From: Rhynchopus sp. YZ270_cl-10
Taxonomy: Eukaryota > Euglenozoa > Diplonemea > Diplonemida > Diplonemidae
Assembly (NCBI GenBank): GCA_964035575.1
Contig: OZ037876.1
Coordinates: 1,302,001 to 1,366,000, forward strand
Direction: 5' to 3'
DNA length: 64,000 nucleotides
Each line of letters starts with the position of its first letter. The first letter of the stretch is position 1. A program made the position numbers and the translations under genes. Under the pieces are notes generated by a model, which was not told the DNA's origin, searched no databases, and saw nothing but the letters and a program-made list of their open reading frames with translations. Shown here piece by piece: positions 51,747 through 62,230 of the stretch.

Positions 51747-53141
51747 ATGGGTGACATCCGTTCGACCCCGCGCTTCAAGGTAGACGAGGAGGGGCACATT
51801 GTGAGTGTCAAGCCCAAGCCGAAGAATGTGGGGTACATGACCACTGGAGGGGTACGGTGGAAGTCCACTGCAGAAGGGACCGACTTCCGGTGGACCGACG
51901 GGCTGCGTGGGCCTACGAAGCGTGCACGTGGACGGACACGCACACCAGTGACGCAGCTACGTGCCTCCACTAGCGAGGCTGTGCACCGTCTGTACCCTCG
52001 CACCATATCCATGCGCATGGCAGCAGACCTGGAGCGGCAGAAGCGCAACGACGTGAAGCGCTACCAGAACCTCCGCAAGTCTGTGACGCCACCGGCACGC
52101 ATCCCTGCGTCCTTGTCGCCTGCTGAGTCGCAGCTGAACGGTACCATCGCACAGCAGCACCCGCTCCCCAAGTCTGCAAAGACAGCAACGACAGCAACAA
52201 CAACAACAACAACGATCACAGAGATCTCAGACTCAACGTCGTCAGAGCCGTCGCGGAGGAATGTGCAGAACGAGTCAAAGTTTTCGATCTCGCGCACAAC
52301 GATCACAGAGGGACAAGAGAAGAGCACATCCTCGAAGGACAAGGTAGACATCAAGCGCCGCTCCAATGTGTCCATCAGGACGGACGACGACGACGACTCG
52401 CTGACCATTCTTGGCGAGGCGAGCCGCTCAGGACAGACGTACCTGACTGCGAACAGAAGTGCACACTCGATCATGCGGAGGTCCAAGGTGAGTGGCCTCT
52501 CTGTCAAGACGGACGACGAGGACGACGACGAGTCGCTCACCATTGTCGAGGCCACGAAGAGCGCTGCGACGTTGGGCGTCTCATCCGAAAGCCTGCAGCC
52601 CGTGAGCGTGCACACGCACACACAGAACAACCTTGGCGTGAGCAAAACATTTGGGCAGACGTCGTCGTCGATCTCGAACATCATTGAGATCTTTGAGGAC
52701 AGAGAGCGTGCCGCCTCTGAGGAGGCTGAGCGGGAGCGTGCCGAGCAGGCCAAGCTCGAGCAAGGCAAGGCAGAGCGCAAGAGGGGCCCAAGCCTTGAGC
52801 GCACCGAACCCGTCGAGCGGGTAGGTGTCAAGGGCACGCGGACACCATCGCTCAGCCCACAGCTGCTGTCAAGCTCTCAGGTATGTACAAAGGCTTGTTC
52901 CCTTGATGTGCAACGCTGCACAAGACGTCAGTGTATGTGCTGTTGTGCACTGTATCTAATCTAATAGCTTTATGGGTGTTGCTTAAGAGCAGTTGTTAAC
53001 GTACTCTACCCAACACGCACATTACCACTTCCTCCACAGGTGTCACATGAAAAGGGAGACGCGCCTTCTGTCGAAACGTGGCTCAAGCGGTCGTCCGTAG
53101 AGGGAACGCCAAGAGCAGCAGACAGCCCTGCGAGCGGATGA
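51747..53141 (+). CDS. Low-complexity hypothetical protein
   Basis: Two exons, 51747-52880 and 53040-53141, give 411 residues. The intron (GTATGT to CCACAG) is in phase 0. The N-terminus is the most structured: MGDIRSTPRFKVDEEG, then VGYMTTGGVRWKST near 28-42. A basic helix with LERQKRNDVKRYQNLRKSV lies near 93-111. The rest is Ser/Thr/Asp-rich with two related acidic modules, TDDDDDSLTILGEA and TDDEDDDESLTIVEA, about 45 residues apart, each preceded by a SIMRRSK- or IKRRSN-type basic motif. That internal repeat suggests a duplicated docking or phosphorylation motif. A charged Glu/Ala/Arg helix follows. No family is recognised. Confidence 0.65.
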
Positions 53142-53291
53142 GCCCCCTGTCTTTAGTGTCTCAGCCATCATGTTTATTCCCCCAACTCGCTGAGGGTTGA
53201 AGGCAGGATGCCTCACAGCCTGTAGGTGATTTTTGTCGATATTGCTTTAAGAAACCGGACCCTCGTCTGTCAGACAGGGTGCATACTGTGA

Positions 53292-53314
53292 TTGCCGACA
53301 CCACGTGTCGGTGC
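53292..53314. repeat. Perfect-stem hairpin downstream of gene
   Basis: GC-CGACAC-CAC-GTGTCG-GTGC: a 6-bp perfect GC-rich stem and a three-base loop, followed by AATTTTTCTAGCATTTTTT. It sits about 150 bases after the stop at 53141. A role in 3' processing is only a guess. Confidence 0.45.
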
Positions 53315-54340
53315 AATTTTTCTAGCATTTTTTAAGGTGATCTTGAAAGGCGAGATGTCTCCCAGTGCGCCATCCGTCCACACCCCCCTCTCAAGCTTTC
53401 TCTTTTACTGCCCAATGCCACCCATCGGTGTTGTGCTCCATCCTGGCCTTTCCCGTACCCACCCCTGTACCTTGTAGTTGCTTCCTCATCCCCCCTCAGT
53501 TCCACAACAGTTCGATAGTCAAAACATGTTCCCCCCTCTCGTTCCCTTTTTTGGGTAAATGAGTGAAGTGTTTTGGGTATTGTATTTAAACCCCCCAGTA
53601 ACCCATTTTTTTTTGTGCCAAATAATAGAAAAGGGGAGCAAGTGTCATCCCAAATGATCCCCACGTCAGATCAGGTGGTAATCTACATGGGCAATCAGCT
53701 GAATTCTTTTTACCAAAAAAAAAAAAAAAAAATGAGAAGAAGTGACACACAGGAGCACACACCGTTCTCGACACGGATATGACTTCATAGACTAGTGTTG
53801 CTTTGCACATAGTGGCTACGCAGCGCTATTCGACAAAAATTCCTCACACTGTTTGTTATACTCACCCATTGTTATTTCAATTGCTCTCCTCTTTCCTACC
53901 GTAAAAGTTTCTAAAGGTGGACGCAAGTAAGAAATTGTTAAGCGTCCGAACTCGTATTTTTATCGGAAAGTTTTCACAACCCCAAAAAAAGGCACAATAA
54001 ATAGGTTCCTTCCCAAAGTTTTTTTGGCTCGTGGAGAGCTGCCGGACGCTCAATGTTTTTACTTTGTTCCGCCTTGACGAGGTTTTTTTTATGGTGTTTA
54101 GGATTTTTTTTTTGTTTTGTTTTTTTGTGGCGAGTCTCGAAAGACGCGAACCCTTAATAGAGCCAACGATTCTTTATAGTTGGCGGAAACGATCATCTCC
54201 GCAGACATCGCAGAACATGAAACAGAACATTGCAAATCAGGTCTGTTGTTCGCTGAAGGTTCACCTTGATGTGGTGCTCTGGCATTCACGCTTTCAGGTT
54301 TTCTTTGAGTTGGACACTTTCAAGTTTGCCCCTTCTTTTA

Positions 54341-54383
54341 AAGGTGCCTAAGCAATATGAGTCTTAGAGGCTTAGGTTCATCG
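54341..54383 (+). repeat. Dispersed hairpin family, copy 15
   Basis: AAGGTGC-CTAAGC-AATATGAGTCTTAGAG-GCTTAG-GT-TCATCGAAC. The inner stem is a perfect 6 bp with an enlarged loop that contains a partial duplicate of the right arm (CTTAGAG). Confidence 0.75.
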
Positions 54384-54951
54384 AACATATTTTTCTCTCC
54401 TTTCGCTGAGTTAGGCCAAGGGGGTCCCGACTGTGCCTCGTTTACCCATCAGTGGTAGTCGGGGGCACGCAGTGCAGAGCTACTGAAAACCAACAAGGCA
54501 AAGTTGTACACTTTTCTTAGCTGTGGGTTGTTCAAGAAGAACGCATAACACATGGGTGGGCATGGTGTGAACAATGGTGTTTTTGTCACAAATTCACGTT
54601 TGCCCCTCATTGAAGATGTCTGGTCCCAGGAGGCCCTTCAAAGCTTCTATATTTGTTATTTTTCAACATAGTTACCACTTTACTCTGGTCAACACACACA
54701 CCAATTTCTGTTTCCCCCTTTTTTTCCAGTCTGCACGCCTCCAGAACGAGGCTGCTCTTGATAGAGATGCAGCTCTACTTGTATTGTAACTTAAATAGGC
54801 CAACCTCCCACCACCCTACCTCCTTTCGGATACCTTTTGTGCCATCCTTATCCTGCTTCTACTTTTCCACTTATCCACTCAGGAACACAGCATCCGCAGT
54901 TGCATTTGCATTGCACCCAAGGGACCATGTCTGCGCACTAAAGGGTCCACA

Positions 54952-56772
54952 ATGCGGTACTGGATGGTGGTTGTGTTTGTTGTGGTGTGGTGTCTGGGAT
55001 TCACAGGTACCTTGCGAGGTAGTGCACAGCAGGGTGTGTCCGATGTGCACAGCTCCCCACCACAGGCAACGAGTACAGCACCAGAGACACAGGACACAAA
55101 GGATGTGCAAGACAGCACTGCCCACGAGCACACATCCCTGGCAGAGGCCAAGCAGCTCAGCTCCATAGTGGACGTCTTCCGGGATAAGAAGCTCTACAAC
55201 TTCAACTACTCCATGGCCCGCGATGTGCGGCACTGCGCACAGTACAAATGGCCGAACTATGGCAGCAACTACACAGAGCCCATGAAGTACGCAGCCAACT
55301 GCACCTGGCTGTTGATGCGGCACGAAGATTTGGGGCAGAAGCAAGAAAAGCGGACTGAGGTGTCGGAGATCGCAACGTTCATGCGTGCGACGACGGCGGA
55401 CGGCTACGACATAGAGATACCACGCACACCACATACTGCGCATGTGTTTGCGGCAGACAAGACACGTGGCGGGACGCTTGCTGAAGTCTTCGATCAGAAG
55501 GAAATTGTGTGGAAGCAAAAGTTCCGTGGGTGCCGTACGTGTGGGTATTCCTGTGCAGGGTTCACAAACAGTCCGAAGTCGCGCAAGGAGGTGTTCACGT
55601 ACCCCATCCTGAAGAAGAAGAGGGTGCAGGTCAAGGTCATGACGTCGCCTGAGCGTCTTGTGTCGGACCACCCACGCAGCCTCTTCCGCCTCTTTGTGTA
55701 CGGTGCTGACAAGAACCTGCAGGCAGCCCTCACAGCGCACTACATGGGGTGGGGCACGTCCATCTCGCGTGGGCGCCTCGTTCGCCAGGCCTGTCTCAAG
55801 TACGTGGAGAACCCGACCTTCTTCTTCCGCAGACGCACGACTGTATACTCGCGCACGAATATTGCACACTGGCTGCACGACACACTGTTCCCGATGTTCA
55901 TGACAGTCTACAACCACGTAGGCGACCCGCACAGCGCAAAGGGGAAGTACAACGTTGTCCCCGATGAAGGTGACAGCATGACGGGGCTGTGGCGTGAGTT
56001 CTGGGCCGTCGGGGAAATAGGCGACGTGCTGCTGTCGACGCTCTTCCCGTACCGTTCACGCGTGAAGTTGGAGCTGGGTCTGTGCTTCAAGGAGGCGATC
56101 TTCGACTGTCCTAAGGCAGACTCTATGGGGCCCATAGCGCCCTTGCAGCGCTGGCTCACCCAGGCGAAGTCGCTCTCCTTCGTCCCGCTGAGTGTGTCGT
56201 CGAAACTGTCGTTGGTGATGATTGTGCGTTGCAAAGGGGGCTCACGCTTTCTCGGGAGCTGGGAAGAGATGAAGCAGACAGCACTGGGCCTTGGCTACGG
56301 TGTGACGATACCACCTCCGGTGCCGGTGTTCATGCAGATGACAAGCCTTTTGAAGCAGCTGCAACGTGCACATGTCTTGGCCTCTGTCCATGGGTCTGAG
56401 CTGGCACCAATGCTGTTCATGCCCAACGGGTCCGTTGTGGTGGAGATAGTGCCACGCGAGTACAAGTGGCACGACGCGTGGTACATCCGGCAGGCTGCAG
56501 TCACTGGCCTGCACCTACTGAGGGTCACGCCAAACAAGACAGCAGTGAAGTACCACTGGCACGGTGAGTCCACCGAGAAGGTGTGCGGGCGCTCCTTTCT
56601 CAAACACGAGAGGGAGCTTGCGAAGAACGGGAAGGACGAGGCCAGCTACCGACAGCTCGCAAGCACCATCACGGTGTCAAAATCGGCATGGACAAACGTG
56701 CTCTTGTTGTCGAAAGAGCTTCTCTTTAAGCAAGCTTTGTTTGACAGTTGGGCTCTGCCCCGACTGACATAA
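54952..56772 (+). CDS. GT61-family glycosyltransferase, type II membrane protein
   Basis: A single exon encodes 606 residues. Residues 4-19 are a hydrophobic signal anchor (WMVVVFVVVWCLGFTG), putting the enzyme in the Golgi or ER lumen. A linker rich in Ser/Thr/Gln follows. The catalytic domain of DUF563 type spans about 300-540, with NIAHWLHDTLFPMFMTVYNH near 303-322, RCKGGSRFLGSW and the diagnostic HVLASVHGSELAPMLFMPNG, then VVEIVPREYKW. GT61 includes plant xylosyl- and arabinosyltransferases and the EOGT/POMGNT2 group. The donor sugar cannot be told from sequence. A Cys-rich patch, FRGCRTCGYSCAG, lies near 190-202. Confidence 0.85.
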   Translation: MRYWMVVVFVVVWCLGFTGTLRGSAQQGVSDVHSSPPQATSTAPETQDTKDVQDSTAHEHTSLAEAKQLSSIVDVFRDKKLYNFNYSMARDVRHCAQYKWPNYGSNYTEPMKYAANCTWLLMRHEDLGQKQEKRTEVSEIATFMRATTADGYDIEIPRTPHTAHVFAADKTRGGTLAEVFDQKEIVWKQKFRGCRTCGYSCAGFTNSPKSRKEVFTYPILKKKRVQVKVMTSPERLVSDHPRSLFRLFVYGADKNLQAALTAHYMGWGTSISRGRLVRQACLKYVENPTFFFRRRTTVYSRTNIAHWLHDTLFPMFMTVYNHVGDPHSAKGKYNVVPDEGDSMTGLWREFWAVGEIGDVLLSTLFPYRSRVKLELGLCFKEAIFDCPKADSMGPIAPLQRWLTQAKSLSFVPLSVSSKLSLVMIVRCKGGSRFLGSWEEMKQTALGLGYGVTIPPPVPVFMQMTSLLKQLQRAHVLASVHGSELAPMLFMPNGSVVVEIVPREYKWHDAWYIRQAAVTGLHLLRVTPNKTAVKYHWHGESTEKVCGRSFLKHERELAKNGKDEASYRQLASTITVSKSAWTNVLLLSKELLFKQALFDSWALPRLT

Positions 56773-56983
56773 TGGGTAGGGCGGGGCACCTGGAAACCTG
56801 CGGAATTACTGCTCGTTACCATTTTTTCCATTTTACACTTTTTCCTTTGAGGGGTACCTCTAAAACAAGATTAACCAAACCCGCGACCCAACCTCACACC
56901 CTTCTTGTATTGTTCACCTCTTTAGCCACACATCCTACACTATCCCACACCTACCCAGAGTTTTGTCATACCTCACAGACACG

Positions 56984-57447
56984 ATGACGATCGGTGTTAA
57001 AACCAACCCGTATCTGCAGATTGTCAGCCCCTTCCCATGGTTGGCGTTGCTCGCTGTGACTGTTGTGCCGTCCGTGAAGTACAGGTCTGCCGCTAACGTC
57101 CCTATGTGGCCTAAGTTCTACGTGCCGACAATTGCTGCTATGGCGTATCTCATCCACCGCACGAGATCCAACGTATGTGATTTGCCAAACAATTTCTTTC
57201 CTGCGTACATTCTACTAGCCACTGCCGACATAATAACCACCCAGTTGTGTCAGTAAAATGGAGGCACGTCTAGGCAAGCTCCCTATCATCCCTGTGGCCA
57301 CCTTCCTTTCTAAGAGACGAAGGGGTGCATCTGAACAGCTTTGCCTTTTCTCTGTTCAACATTCCCACTAACACATGACCACATTATCCACACAACACAC
57401 CACAGGGCGGCTACGAATTCCTCTGGGGCGAACGGTCGGACCTGTAG
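56984..57447 (+). CDS. Very small spliced membrane protein
   Basis: Two exons, 56984-57172 and 57406-57447, give 76 residues. The intron (GTATGT to CACAG) is in phase 0; exon 2 adds only GGYEFLWGERSDL. One hydrophobic helix near 18-31 (PWLALLAVTVVPSV) and a second amphipathic stretch (FYVPTIAAMAYLIH) near 45-58 are seen. Size and charge pattern resemble small accessory subunits of mitochondrial complexes, such as those of complex I, but there is no identifying motif. Confidence 0.6.
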
Positions 57448-57947
57448 ACATACGGTGGTGTTGGGTGTCGTTTCGTTCTGTTTTGTTATGTGATAATGCA
57501 GGAGCAACAGAAGAAAAACTGCCTGCGGCTGGTATTCTGTTCGTTCCTTAGGGGGAACTGTTTGGGTTCCGAGGCACAATTCGGTTTTGTGTACAATAAA
57601 AAGGGAGGGGGGTGGCGGGTGGTGGGGTTTTGATAAACACCCCAAACATTAGCTTGAACGATGTATGGTCACAGCGCTCCATGTGTGCATGCGGCCTTTG
57701 TTCTGTCTTTCAAGCTTTCTTCGTCTTGTTTGTTGTTTTTTCTCTTCCAGGTCAATAGGTGGCCATTGACAAACAAAAAAAGCACACACAGATTATCCGG
57801 TTCGACACTTTTGGGGTATTTTTGGTGTTGGCGAGAAATAGAAAGAAATGCGTTGTATTTCATAATCTTCCTCCCCCCTCTCCCCCCTCTCCCCCCTCTC
57901 CCCCCTCTCCCCCCTCTCCCCCCTCTCCCCCCTCTCCCCCCTCTCCC
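57448..57947. other. Intergenic region with CCCCTCT microsatellite
   Basis: No gene is seen. From about 57867 a C-rich (CCCCCTCT)n microsatellite runs to the edge of the hAT transposon. The same microsatellite continues after the transposon at 60505, showing that the element interrupted it. Confidence 0.65.
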
Positions 57948-60504
57948 CAGTGTTGTGGCAGTGTCTTTTTTGTGTCTTTTTTGATGTGTCTTTTTTGGTC
58001 TTTTTTGGTCTTTTTTGGTCTTTTTTGCCAGCATTTTCGGTCTTTTTTGGTCTTTTTTGAGCGCACGTTTTTGGGGTTATGGTGCTTATGAGCCCATGGA
58101 GCTGAGCTGAAAAGGGATCCCGCAAACATCACAAACACCCACACTTACAGAGTATCAACACAGACTAATCAGGGGAATAATAATAAAATGCCAGGGAGGA
58201 AGAGCTGCTGGAGCCGCGAGGAGTACGTGGAGGTGACGGAGAACGAGGTTGACTACCTCGAGTGCAAGGGGGAGGGCTGCGGGTACAGGTTGGCGAAGAA
58301 CGGCATTTCAGCCACACGGATGAAGAAGCACATCGTGGAGGACTGCCCGAAGAAGAGTGACAGGGCGAAACAGAGGATCGAAGAGGAAGAAGAGCGGGCG
58401 AAAAGATCCCGCTCCGACACGACGGCACCGGCTGAAGCGCCTGCTGCAAAGAGGGCGAAGCTCGAAAAGAGCCAAACCCGCATCCCCTGCATCCCTGCAC
58501 CGAACGCGAAGGAGATCGAGGAGATGCATCTCGCCTGGGCGAAGTTCGTGTTCGCCGCAGGGGTGCCCTTCTCGGTAGTCGATAGTCCACTTTTTATTGA
58601 GGCCATGATGGCAACGAGACCAGGGCTAAAAAAAGAACACATACCCAGCCGACACGTCATCTCCACAACTTTGCTGGACAAGGTGCACACCACCATCTGT
58701 GTTCCGAAGTTTGATAAGCTCGCAAAAAACGAGCACATCTCCCTCCAGTCGGACACCTGGAAAAATTCGCGAGCAGAAAAAGTTTTTGCGTGCGCCGGAA
58801 CAGCAGGGGAGCAGGCAGGATTGATCGTGAACAGCGGGATCTTACAACAAAAACAACACAACGCGCAGGAGCTTCTTTCACACCTCACGCAAACACCAGA
58901 AAAATTTCAAAAAAAAGCTGTTGCACTCATTTCAGATGGAGATACGACAGCTACCAAGGCAAACAAACTCTTCAAAGCCGAACTAAAAAAAAAGAACATT
59001 GACGTGCACACCATTGTCTGCGCTGCCCATACTGTACAACGCATGGTGAATGACTGTCTCGGGACCAAGAAATCCAAAGGCAACGAAACGGGACAGGAAT
59101 TCAACTACGTGACAAAGTTGCTGAACAGCGTTGTAGCGTCTCTGAAGAATGTTGACTACCTCAGGGCTGTTTTGAAGGAAAAACAGACTGAACTGAGTCA
59201 GCGAACGAACGCGCCAAAGCTTATGGCGATTACCAGATGGACTACAACGTCAAAGCTGTTCGACTTCGTCGCGCAATACCGAGAGGCTCTGTTGCTTGTT
59301 GCCGATGATGAGGAAGCACTCGCCCGCTGCCCAGATATTCTTAAAGTCTGCAACAGCATGCCTCTGATTCGCGCGATTCACAAATTTGTGGAGAAGGCTG
59401 GTGTTGTGGTCAACTTGTTGCAGTCGGATTCGTGTAGGATTGGGTTTGTGATTCCGCTTCTTGAGCAAGCTCTGAGTGCAGCAAAAGAGACGAAGGCAGC
59501 TTTGGCAACGGTGGAAGACAAACAGAAAATGGAGAACGTTATTAAAAAAATCCAAGTGCGTGTTTCTCGCTACATCACTCACGAGGACGGTGTTTTCTCC
59601 GCTGCGACTCTTCTCAACCCATTTTTTCAGGTATACTTCAGCCATATTGATCCCAACAACAACAACAACAACAATCACACAGGTGTACAAAGAAGCAAAG
59701 GACCTGCCAGCAAAACACCCGCTGACCAAACTGGCAGGTTGGGCTCCGTGTGCAGAGGTGAAGAAGAACGCCTCTGCCTACCTCAAAAAACTGGGGGGCG
59801 CGGCACTGTCGGCGTGTCTGATCGAGTTTCGCACTGCATCCGGCATTTTTGCAAATGACGGGATGTGGGATCTTGCGAAGACCAAGACACCAGAGGAGTG
59901 GTGGAGGATATTCTTGCTGGAGGTGCAGAGCGATGGAGGGAGCGAGAAAGACGTGAAGCTCTGCAGGATTGGGTACAGAGTGTCGGGGATCCGAGCCTCG
60001 AGTGCCGAACTCGAACGGCAATTCAGCACAATGGGCTGGATGTCGCAGTTGCGGAGGAATCGACTCCTCTCGGCGCGAGTGACGAAGCTGACGCAGATTC
60101 ACAGTTGCCTCCGCACTGGCAAAGGTGACTCCTGGTTTGAAATCGAGGGTGCCAAACCAGGAGAACCTGTGATTGACTGCGACGCAGAAGCAGAAGCAGA
60201 AGCTCCTGAAGTCGAGGCAGCTCCTGCTGAAGGAAACGACAGCGATGAAGATGAAGAGTCGGTTGAGTGGTGAAAGGTTTTCCATTTTTAGTTTTAGTTT
60301 TAGTTTCAGAATTTAGATTCAGCTTTAGGAAAACCTGCGATTTGTGTTCAAAACGCGTGGAGTGCTTTTTTTTCTGCAAGGTAGAGTCCCTCTATGTCTT
60401 TTTTGTGTCTTTTTTGTGTCTTTTATGGTCTTTTTTGGCCTTTTTTGGTCTTTTATGGTCTTTTTTGGTCTTTTTTGCCAGGACCCTGTCTTTTTACAAC
60501 ACTG
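57948..60504 (+). mobile_element. Complete hAT transposon
   Basis: The ends are CAGTGTTGT and ACAACACTG, flanked by an exact 8-bp duplication CCTCTCCC (57940-57947, 60505-60512) in a split microsatellite. Subterminal arrays of GGTCTTTTTTG lie at 57963-58060 and 60396-60495. The phrase GGTCTTTTTTGCCAG occurs once on each side in the same orientation. The 2557-bp element carries one uninterrupted transposase gene. Exact duplications and the open frame suggest recent, perhaps present, activity. The terminal repeats differ from those of the non-autonomous elements at 34.8-41.2 kb. Confidence 0.93.
58188..60273 (+). CDS. hAT-family transposase
   Basis: Two exons, 58188-59630 and 59683-60273, give 677 residues. 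The 52-base intron runs GTATAC to CACAG in phase 0, joining NPFFQ to VYKEAKD. A BED-type zinc finger has Cys 26, Cys 31, His 48 and Cys 53. The DUF659/RNase H-like core includes SLQSDTWKNSRAEKVFACAG near 184-203, and LISDGDTTATKANKLF near 245-260. The C-terminal dimerisation domain has EEWWRIF and RASSAELERQFSTMG (about 586-605), the hAT signature, here LER rather than SER. The tail is acidic. The gene is centred in the element and has its own AG acceptor (CACTTACAG at 58142-58150). Its intron is far shorter than the host introns here (113-310). Confidence 0.9.
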
Positions 60505-60762
60505 CCTCTCCCCCCTCTCCCCCCTCTCCCCCCTCTCCCTCTCCCCCCTCTCCTCACCTGCCCACCTCCCCACCTCCCACATCGATCCTCCACACTGGCT
60601 AGGGAAACAAAAGGGTTCTATTCCTTTCTGTTGTCCTGTTCTTACTCTGAGGCCACACTGTAGTCTTCATTGACGCTCACACTTATCACCTATACCATTG
60701 CACAGAACAGACATCGCAGGGTGGGGGACAACGCTGCCCTGCGCGCAACACACTAAACAACA

Positions 60763-62230
60763 ATGCCAATACCGTCCATTGACATCAGCGATGCCACGCT
60801 CGACAAGATCGGGAACTGGACGTCGCGGTTCTTGAAGAGCGCAGTCGCGATTGCGAGTTTCGTAGGCATGGCGGGCTTCCTGGGGCTCATCTTCATCACC
60901 ATCAGCCCCAACCCCGACAGCATGCCCGAAAGTGAGACAGCCGAGCCCGATGCCATCGGCATTCTCGTGCCCAACGGCGACAAGGAGGTGTGGATCACAG
61001 AGATTATGGTGTCACGCAAATTCTCGAACCGCTGCTACGAACGTCGTACCGGTGTTGTGGTGCTGTGCAACTCGCAAGGGGATGGGAAGCTGACAGTTGA
61101 GCAGGAGCCGGAGAGTGGGAAGGATTACACTGCGTTTTCGTGCCAGTCCTGCGAGAGCAGCTTTACGGGGTGTGGGAGTGAGTGGAACGAATGCAACTCT
61201 ACAACAAGGGAGACGTGCGACTGCCAGCTAGGCTGCCAGACAGATGTGGACAGGCTGTACTTCTGCACGCAGGAGAAGGACGTGGAAGGGGATAACATCA
61301 AGGGCGGCTACTCGACGCTGTCCGGCGAGGCGAAGACATGGGCTGTGCTCAGCAACATGGGCTACCTCACGTTCATGCTCGCCATCTTCCTTGTCGAGAT
61401 CAAGGTTGAGCGCCTCAAGCCCATCCTCGGTGTTCTCCTCTTCTGGCCTGTCCGGTGCATGCTGCAGCTGTTCACAGGCGTGCAACTCATCAATGCATCG
61501 ACAGTGCTTGAAATGACTGGTGGGTATGTAACACAAGCGTTCGTTTCATGCATGCTTTTTTTGGGCTAGCTTGCTTAGAAATCAAACAGTTTTCGCAGCA
61601 AACATGTGAAAAGATTCTTCTTATTTAGTAACGAATTGACAATTTTGTGAGGCATCTCGCCAGCAAGGTCTAAGGCCTTACCGATACCACAGCCATCCTC
61701 TCTGATAGTTTTTTATCTGTTTATTTTGCACTTTCAACCTTCACTTTTACAGGGGCTCCGGCTTTGTCCATTTCTTGTCGCTTCTTGCGGGGTGGCTGCT
61801 GGTGCTGTGCTCCCTTACACTCGCGATGTTCAACACATGCTACACACGGAAGTTCAGGTTCCTCAAGGTATGTCACAGACAGATTCACAGACAGATTCGC
61901 GACTGGGGGGGTTCACGGATTATAAGGAAAATATAGTTGACTTTTATGTTTGAAGGGCAACTCCCGATTTGTTGCTCATTTTTGTCAATTCCAACACAAC
62001 CTCAAGGCACAGCACCCCACGCCATTTTTCGACGCTTTTTCTAACCTGATTAAAGACAAAGAACTGTCCCGACTGCGTTTAATCCTTTTCTCTGTACCCC
62101 ACCCAACACCCCTTCACCTTTCATCCTCCCCTCACAGTTCACAGGCCTGTGCTGCATGATCGTTTGCTTGGCTCTCGTGATCATTGGTGGTGTCATGGGA
62201 ACCACCGAGGACAGCAGCAGCAGTGGATAG
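60763..62230 (+). CDS. Multi-span membrane protein with Cys-rich lumenal loop
   Basis: Three exons, 60763-61523, 61753-61867 and 62138-62230, give 322 residues. Introns start GTATGT and end ACAG, in phases 2 and 0. Hydrophobic segments lie near 28-50, 200-217, 220-248, 257-278 and 293-312. Between the first two is a ~150-residue loop with about 12 Cys, including CQSCESSFTGCGSEWNEC, likely disulfide-bonded. The short tail is Ser-rich. The third exon encodes the last helix almost by itself. The shape recalls tetraspan or claudin-like proteins, but no family signature (such as the CCG of tetraspanins) is seen. Confidence 0.7.

Larger units (their letters stand above)
53142..54951. other. Intergenic region, 1.8 kb
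   Basis: No gene is firmly supported. It contains a strong hairpin at about 53292-53314 and a hairpin-family copy at 54341. At 54732-54789 a CTTTTTTTCCAG acceptor is followed by an open segment ending in a stop, which could be a terminal exon, but no upstream exon was found. C/T-rich stretches precede the next gene. Confidence 0.5.

Noticed and set aside
53333-53370. AAGGTGATCTTGAAAGGCGAGATG as another hairpin-family copy
   Set aside because: Only the left arm matches; loop, right arm and tail are absent.
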